A stretch of DNA of 64,000 nt. Source: Blasia pusilla (Eukaryota; Marchantiophyta; Marchantiopsida; Blasiales). Positions 58,179 through 64,000 of the stretch are shown here, in pieces (positions within the stretch are counted from its first letter, which is position 1; each line of letters opens with the position of its first letter). The translations under genes were made by a program, and so were the position numbers. Under the pieces are notes generated by a model that ran no database searches, had not been told where the DNA came from, and was given only the letters and a program-made list of their open reading frames with translations. Location of the stretch: positions 7,006,001 to 7,070,000 of the forward strand of contig CM114273.1 in NCBI GenBank assembly GCA_050084515.1, written 5' to 3'.

Positions 58179-59335
58179 CTCCTTACTCCGCCTCTCACGC
58201 CCACTCGCCTTGAGCTACCACGAGTTGCCTCGAAGCCTCAACAACTTCAACAAAGCTTCCGCACTCCAAGCTCTCCACATCAGAAAACCGTCGAACACGA
58301 ACCAGAATCTTCAATCCTTGATAACTTCCAACTCCCGTGACAAAATCTGGCGATCTAAAGCGCGTTGGAAAGCTCTCAGAAAGGCGCTTCTTTCCCAACC
58401 AACCACGCACCAGATTCACACCTAGAACATAGGCCACAAGCCACGAACATCCACGGTTGAGTACACAATCAGCCCTAATCAGATCCTACTGATCCACAAT
58501 CGAAGCTACAATCGATCTACTCCAGTTCTTTGAGTGAAATCCGTGAAAGACCTACAATCATAAAACACGTATAGAATCACATACAATCAAGCCAAATCCA
58601 CTCCACGATGGGAGAATCTAGGTCGAAGCTTGCGGGAAACACCATAGCCAAGAGCTCTACTCACTACCAAGGCTAACTCCCAACGCAACAGGCTCAACTC
58701 AAAGAACTAATTGTTCTCTGAGTGCACTCCACCTTATATCCTCCAACCTAAGAGCGGGCCCTACTGGAAAAGTCACCCTCAACTGAGTAACCCCCTAACC
58801 CTATGTATGAAATCGCATCTTTACCTAGACACTACGGCCCTACATAAGGTATGGCCTCTACTAGCACACTATACTCTACGACATAATCCGTATGGTCATG
58901 ACACAAGAGGTTCAATAAAAAGAGAATAAGTTCCAAAGCTCTCTCACCTTGGGTATACCTTTTTCACTCTCCCAAACTCTCTTCACGGTAATATATGCTC
59001 ACAAGTCACCTCCTTGGCTTTTGACTTGTTGTAGGAGGTCAAGGACCACTTTCCAAACTGGAAAGTCTATTTTACTCGTAAACAAAAACTTACCCAAAGA
59101 AACTTTGTGTTAGGGATAATATTTTCTCCATATTTAGGGCATTCTTAATTACCACAAGACCAAATAATTTCCAAAGATAGGATGGAAACAATCTTTCGAC
59201 CACAAAAAAGAGTTGGGATATCTTGTCACACAATGTAACATATTCTCCTTCTTGCTAACTCGTGAAGAGATCCCAACCTTGAGTCTTGTAGGTGAAAATC
59301 TTAAACTTATTCTTAAAGATCCAACCATTTGTACA

Positions 59336-59625
59336 TTCAATAGGAAAATTGGATAGTTGCCAAGCACTAAATGGTCATGAGTCCCTTGAGATGCATATTT
59401 TTTTCGTGGAAAGCTAACCTCTTACCCAAGCCTCAACTTATCTCCCCAAGGTTCTCACCTAGATCATAGTGTGACGATTCGATCATATGTTCAATAGGCA
59501 AGTCGGGTAGTTGCCAAGAACTAAATGGTTATGAGTCCCCCAAGGTGTATTTTGTTTTCATGGGAAGCCTCTTACCTAAGCCTCAACTTATCTCCCCAAG
59601 TTTCTCACCTAAACCATAATGTAGA
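59336..59625. repeat. Tandem duplication, two units of about 136-154 bp
   Basis: Unit 1 (59,336-59,489) and unit 2 (59,490-59,625) both start TTCAATAGG. They share GGATAGTTGCCAAG/GGGTAGTTGCCAAG, ACTAAATGGT, CTCAACTTATCTCCCCAAG and TCTCACCTA in order. Substitutions and a small length difference separate them. Confidence 0.8.
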
Positions 59626-59706
59626 GGTTAATTCCTTAAGGTTCGTTTCAAATGGTTCCTTAGCTCAACCCTAAAACATGATTGAAACAAAAGATGATTA
59701 ATCCCT

Positions 59707-59707
<1 letters not shown>

Positions 59708-59737
<30 letters not shown>
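59708..59737. repeat. (GA)n microsatellite
   Basis: An uninterrupted AG/GA run of about 30 bp. Confidence 0.9.
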
Positions 59738-59741
<4 letters not shown>

Positions 59742-62700
59742 TCCCTCCCCATAAGTACTATTAGGGTTTTAGGGGAAACTCTACCATCTTAGGCTCGTGA
59801 TTTTGGCCCACAACCCCGACGTGGTTTTTGTCTTATCAACATGTGTTTAACTATAATCTACTATAAGACTTTCCCAATTCATCTTGGGGAAGTCTCAGGG
59901 AAAATTATGCCCTTCTTGACTTCCCAAAACTCATACTCGAATCTCACCTCATCTTTTGTGTGTCTTATGGTTGGCACCCGTCTTGACTCTCGCCATTTGG
60001 CTTCTAGTGGTTGTCTTGTTGTCCTTCTTGTTTTGTGCATGATTTCATGTCATCTTATCCTTCTTTACTACTCCCGATCTTCCTTACTACTCACCCTCGA
60101 CTAAAAAATCGGCTTAAGGATCTTACATATTCCTTGCCTTGCCCACATTCTTGCAAGTGGCTATGCCCCTTCTCTCTTAAGATTCATCTCAAGGCGCACA
60201 CCCATTATTACTTACATTATTCCTACAAGAGGTTATGTTGCCCTTTCGAAAGTTTTGTTCCAATCTATGTTTAGATTTTGTAGGGTCATACCAAGGTCTC
60301 TCTTCCTTTGACTCGTAATCATTACTCGCTTCCCGAGTCCTCATTAGCATGGGTTTCATAGACTTAGCCATTCGTAACACTCTTGATTCCTTAATGCTCA
60401 ACTTTTAGAACATTTTAGGGTTTCTATGCCATGGGGGAAAAAAGATAAATTATCCATGGAGTATGGGGCATCCTTGTGAAGAAGGATGAAAAATGCACAA
60501 GTGTAAAGAAGTTCCTCAAAGACAAGGCTAAATTCATGAAGCATTACATCAAGTTGAAAGATGTTATAAGGGTCTTCTACGCCCTCAGAATATGAGAGTG
60601 TTTCCCAAATAATTTCTCAGGTAATAATATTGCTAAACACATGGGAGACGCACGTAGTATTTACACAACGATTGATGAGCATTCCTTTTCTAGAATTGAA
60701 GATAAGGAAAAAAAAATATGGAGCAGAAGACCTTGCCAAAAAGTCTCAAAGTCTATGTGTAAGAGATTTATATAAAGCTTAGATGCTCAAAGAAGGGAAC
60801 CATAAATCTAGAAGCTAATGCCTTATGGAGTGTTCCTCTCAAAATCGTGCTTTTATTTGGGGGTATCACTAAGGAAATGTCTCTCGTTCTTCCAAAGGTT
60901 TCTCTTGTAATTGTAGATTTTTCTTGCATGTAAACTAATTCTTGGGAGGATATTTATATAACCTCATCAAGTACTCATTCTCCCTTAGTTCATGTACAAC
61001 ACATTTTTTTTTGTTTTCTTTTGATATTTTTCCAATTGTATGATGTTACAACTATAAGAAATGTAATTTACTCTTGTAAAAATCCAATTCACATGTGGAA
61101 ATTAATACATACATTGGTCTCGCACTAGGTCCTATGAAATCTTATTCTTTCTAAGTATGTCCAATTCTACAAACTCTTTTCTTGGGAGTTTCACTTGAAT
61201 AGATGATTATAGAAGATTGCAATGATATATTTGTAAGAAAATTGAAGTGAGAGATTCCTCGAATCATAAGTACTCCTCCTCTATTATGATGAATGCTTCC
61301 ATAAGTATGAAAACGGAAGATGAGATTGAAAATAAGTAGCCATAACACATTAAGAAAGGTAAATTTTCCACTTTCAAGAGGAGAGCAAGATTGTACAAGT
61401 AGAAGATAATATATCCAAATAGCTTCCTCAATGAATGAGCAAAGGCCAATTAATATGTTTGGACTCCTATCTAGATATTTATTCCAAAAAGTACATAGTC
61501 GTGGATTTCTTTTCCAAAGGGAAAGAATTTCCTATTCCTCACATGATAATTATTTGCTTAGGTAGAAATCAAACAAAAATTTGATACTCTCGCTGCATAT
61601 TCCCTCACTTTATCTTGAAATACTTCTATTTTATATAAATTGTTTCCTTTTCACTTAGGAATAAATACTCGGGAAGATCTAGAGAATGGCAAAGAAGAAG
61701 AGGTAGGTGAAGTTGAAGAGGAAGATGCCCTAAAAATTATTGAGGAGCATAAGATATGATATGACAACCACCGAACGTGTAGTGTTTTTTTGCCCAAGTT
61801 TTGACCCAAAGTTGTTGTAGCCTTGTCATCCAACTACTAGACCTAAAGGAAGTAACCATGGAAAAGCCAACAACTTATGTCAAATCTATGAAAGATAAAC
61901 ATCTTCTTAAAATTTATCCAAAATATTCAAAAAAGGAAACGAATTTTCCCACATTTCAAATTTTTTCATTGGAATAGACGAGTAACTCTATTTTTTTAAA
62001 GTTCACATTGTCTTACTCTTTTCATGTAAGCCTTTTTTTTTTTCAAAGTTATATAATACTTATGATTTTAGAAAGACAAAATCCACACAAACTTGTAATG
62101 AAACTACTACTCTCAATTGAGTTATAAGCAAGTTAAGCCCTAATAAATGGGTGACATGGATTTCTTTCAGTCATTAGATTTATTTGGAAATTATCATAAT
62201 CTATTCTTTATATGAGGAAAAATCAGATTATGTCATAAAATTTCCACTTTTATTGAAAATCTTCACTAGTTTTGGCTATCTCTTAAATTATTTTTCATTA
62301 TGTCCATCAAGAACCATGATTACAATTCAACTTCCTATGAAAATTTGATGCAAGACGCATATTTGATTTTTTTTTGGGAATTTTTTCTCCAACCATTGGG
62401 TGGAGTAATTAAATGGTAGATTTTTTTATAAGATTTCTCATAATTTATTTTTGGATTTTTTTGAATATCCAGATCTTCCCAAAAATATATATACTTTAAA
62501 AAAAAATATTTGCTAGATGTAAATCCCAATTTCACTATAAGATTATTTTAACTCCTAAAAAATGAATCACAAGTTAAAAAAGAAGAATAATGCCTCCGTT
62601 TCCAAACATAACTAATACAAAAATGACTTCCACAAAGATGAAATGGAGAAAAGGACGTTTGATTTATTTATGAATTCAAATGTGTCATTATTAAAATGCA

Positions 62701-64000
62701 ATAGAGTGTGGGCTAGTGATATTAAACTTCACGTTGGGGTTGATATTGTAGGTTTGAATCGTTCCCTCGACAAGTTTTAAAGGACGAATGGAAAATGGAG
62801 GAAACGTGAATCTTGGACATATGGATGGAGGGAGGATAGAAGGAAGGAAAATTGTGCAGCAATTTGAGTGATGGATTAATGACAAATATGATGGGAAGAA
62901 AAATAAAATTAACAATATATGGAGGATATATGAATATACGGAAAATGAATGGAGGATGTATGAACAATGGAAGAAGGAAGGAAGGGTTTTGCCATCTACC
63001 ATGAGATATCATATTTCCTTTGTTATCTAAATGATATGCCAATCATGACAATATGTCTCGTGCTCTACCATCAAGTCAACAAACTATATGAGTTATGTTA
63101 TACATTTGGAAGATAAAGTTGGCTTTTATATATGTCAGAGCAACTAGTCATTTTAAGTCATAACTTGTGACATTTGACTCATACAAGTTATACAACTAAA
63201 TCTTAAAGCAAAGGAATTCTTTTAAAGATGGAATACTTTACAAGTGATAACTTTTTGTAAGGCATCAAGAAATCGTGAGGCATGGCCATCTCTTGTGGAA
63301 AGGAAACAAAATGATTAAATAAGTTACATGTGGTTACGTATGAATGGAACAGTCAACAATCTCATATATTTTTGAATGGAAAAAGATAGTTTATTTATTA
63401 TGAAAATATTATTCTAAAAGGAATAAAGTTGCAAAATAAAATGGCAAGGTCTCTCTATTCTTTTATAGAGTCAAGAGTATTTTTAAATAAAATAATTTTA
63501 GACTATTAAGAAAACTAGGAAACTTTATACCATGCAAAAATACTATTATTATTACATATTTTAATGAGAAGCCAATGTAATATATAATATGGCACCTTAT
63601 GTTTCATCTTAAAGAAATTCATCTCATTCTAAAATCAGTTTCTCATAGAATAAACTCTTCTTAACATGCATTACTCGAACATTAGGAAGAAAGATAAGTT
63701 ATAGTTTTGAATATTTGAAGCACTTAGAGTATATTAAAAAAAACTTTGAATACATAACATCATCATAAATATTATTTTTTTTTACTGTAGAGGATGAGAA
63801 GAGAGAAAAAGAAAAAATTCCAACAAGGAAAATTTTCATTCTTATTTAATAAAAAAATATTCATTTCGAAGAAGAGATGGAAGGGGAGCAAATCTATATT
63901 GAATAACACAAATGTCCTCATTCAAAGGCTTGATGCATGGATCGAGCATTTTTGTTTGGGCATGTGGTATTTTCTAAAATAAATAAGTTTTTTGTAATCA

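Larger units (their letters stand above)
53666..59110 (-). mobile_element. Ty3/gypsy element C, 5' part: terminal repeat fragment, leader, gag, protease, methyltransferase
   Basis: This is a more diverged member of the same family. On the minus strand: a terminal repeat body fragment at about 59,110-58,895 (TCCTACAACAAGTC-type and GGTATACC phrases); a long leader (about 58,890-57,540) with a 5S-like block; gag 57,497-55,900; protease 55,756-54,724; methyltransferase about 54,720-53,690. RT to PHD are absent because gag of element A follows at about 53,665. Its coding parts are the least damaged in the window. Confidence 0.85.
59111..64000. other. AT-rich intergenic, no gene recognised
   Basis: Open frames are short and unrelated to known families. 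The stretch 59,841-60,274 (+) is open in overlapping frames, but its translation is a His/Leu/Ser-rich string without a motif. From 60,400 on the sequence is very AT-rich, with A and T runs. Confidence 0.4.

Noticed and set aside
1-64000. tRNA genes, CRISPR arrays, bacterial operons
   Set aside because: No cloverleaf with A and B boxes was convincing by eye, no spaced identical repeats occur, and the window is plainly eukaryotic.

Overview
The window is plant nuclear DNA: spliced GT-AG genes, AT-rich intergenic sequence, CT/GA microsatellites and many decayed LTR retrotransposons. The best host marker is CPSF30 with a fused YTH domain, a plant arrangement. The retrotransposons carry a DNMT3-type cytosine methyltransferase, a family known from non-flowering plants and charophyte algae and missing from flowering plants. 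I therefore favour a seedless land plant (bryophyte, lycophyte or fern), as inference only.

Layout. 1-5.7 kb holds a seven-exon CPSF30-YTH gene on the + strand. 5.7-8.8 kb is AT-rich with nothing recognised. 8.8-17.6 kb holds remnants of Ty3/gypsy elements on both strands (gag pieces and terminal repeats) and a G-rich inverted-repeat cluster at 10.9-11.2 kb. 21.1-24.3 kb holds a small three-exon gene on the - strand, of a plant type I cannot name, with a GC/CT-rich promoter side at 24.3-24.9 kb. 27.6-36.2 kb holds three broken copies of one Ty1/copia family. 36.2-59.1 kb is a nest of unusual Ty3/gypsy elements. 59.1-64 kb is AT-rich with simple and tandem repeats.

The striking part is the 36-59 kb nest. 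Element B (+ strand, 41,946-52,077) sits inside a minus-strand relative whose halves are 36,207-41,945 and 52,082-about 53,665; the target site ACTCT lies on both sides of B. A third, more diverged element C (- strand) lies at about 53,665-59,110. Their order is gag - aspartic protease - DNMT3-like C5-cytosine methyltransferase - reverse transcriptase - RNase H - DDE integrase - PHD finger. The methyltransferase lies between protease and RT, and the PHD finger sits at the integrase C-terminus where chromoviruses carry a chromodomain. All copies are dead, with many CAG-to-TAG changes of the kind expected from decay of methylated cytosine. The ends are also odd. The 5' end has the repeat body alone, while the 3' end has a 110-130 bp tail, the body, and the tail again, which resembles split direct repeats. 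The leader of element C carries a 5S rRNA-like internal promoter block.

Functional picture (inference): an element that carries its own de novo methyltransferase and a chromatin-reading finger could choose its insertion chromatin and methylate its own new copies. Methyltransferase-bearing retrotransposons have been reported in dinoflagellates and charophytes (de Mendoza and colleagues, 2018, from memory). Whether this combination with a PHD finger and these termini is described, I cannot tell from the sequence.
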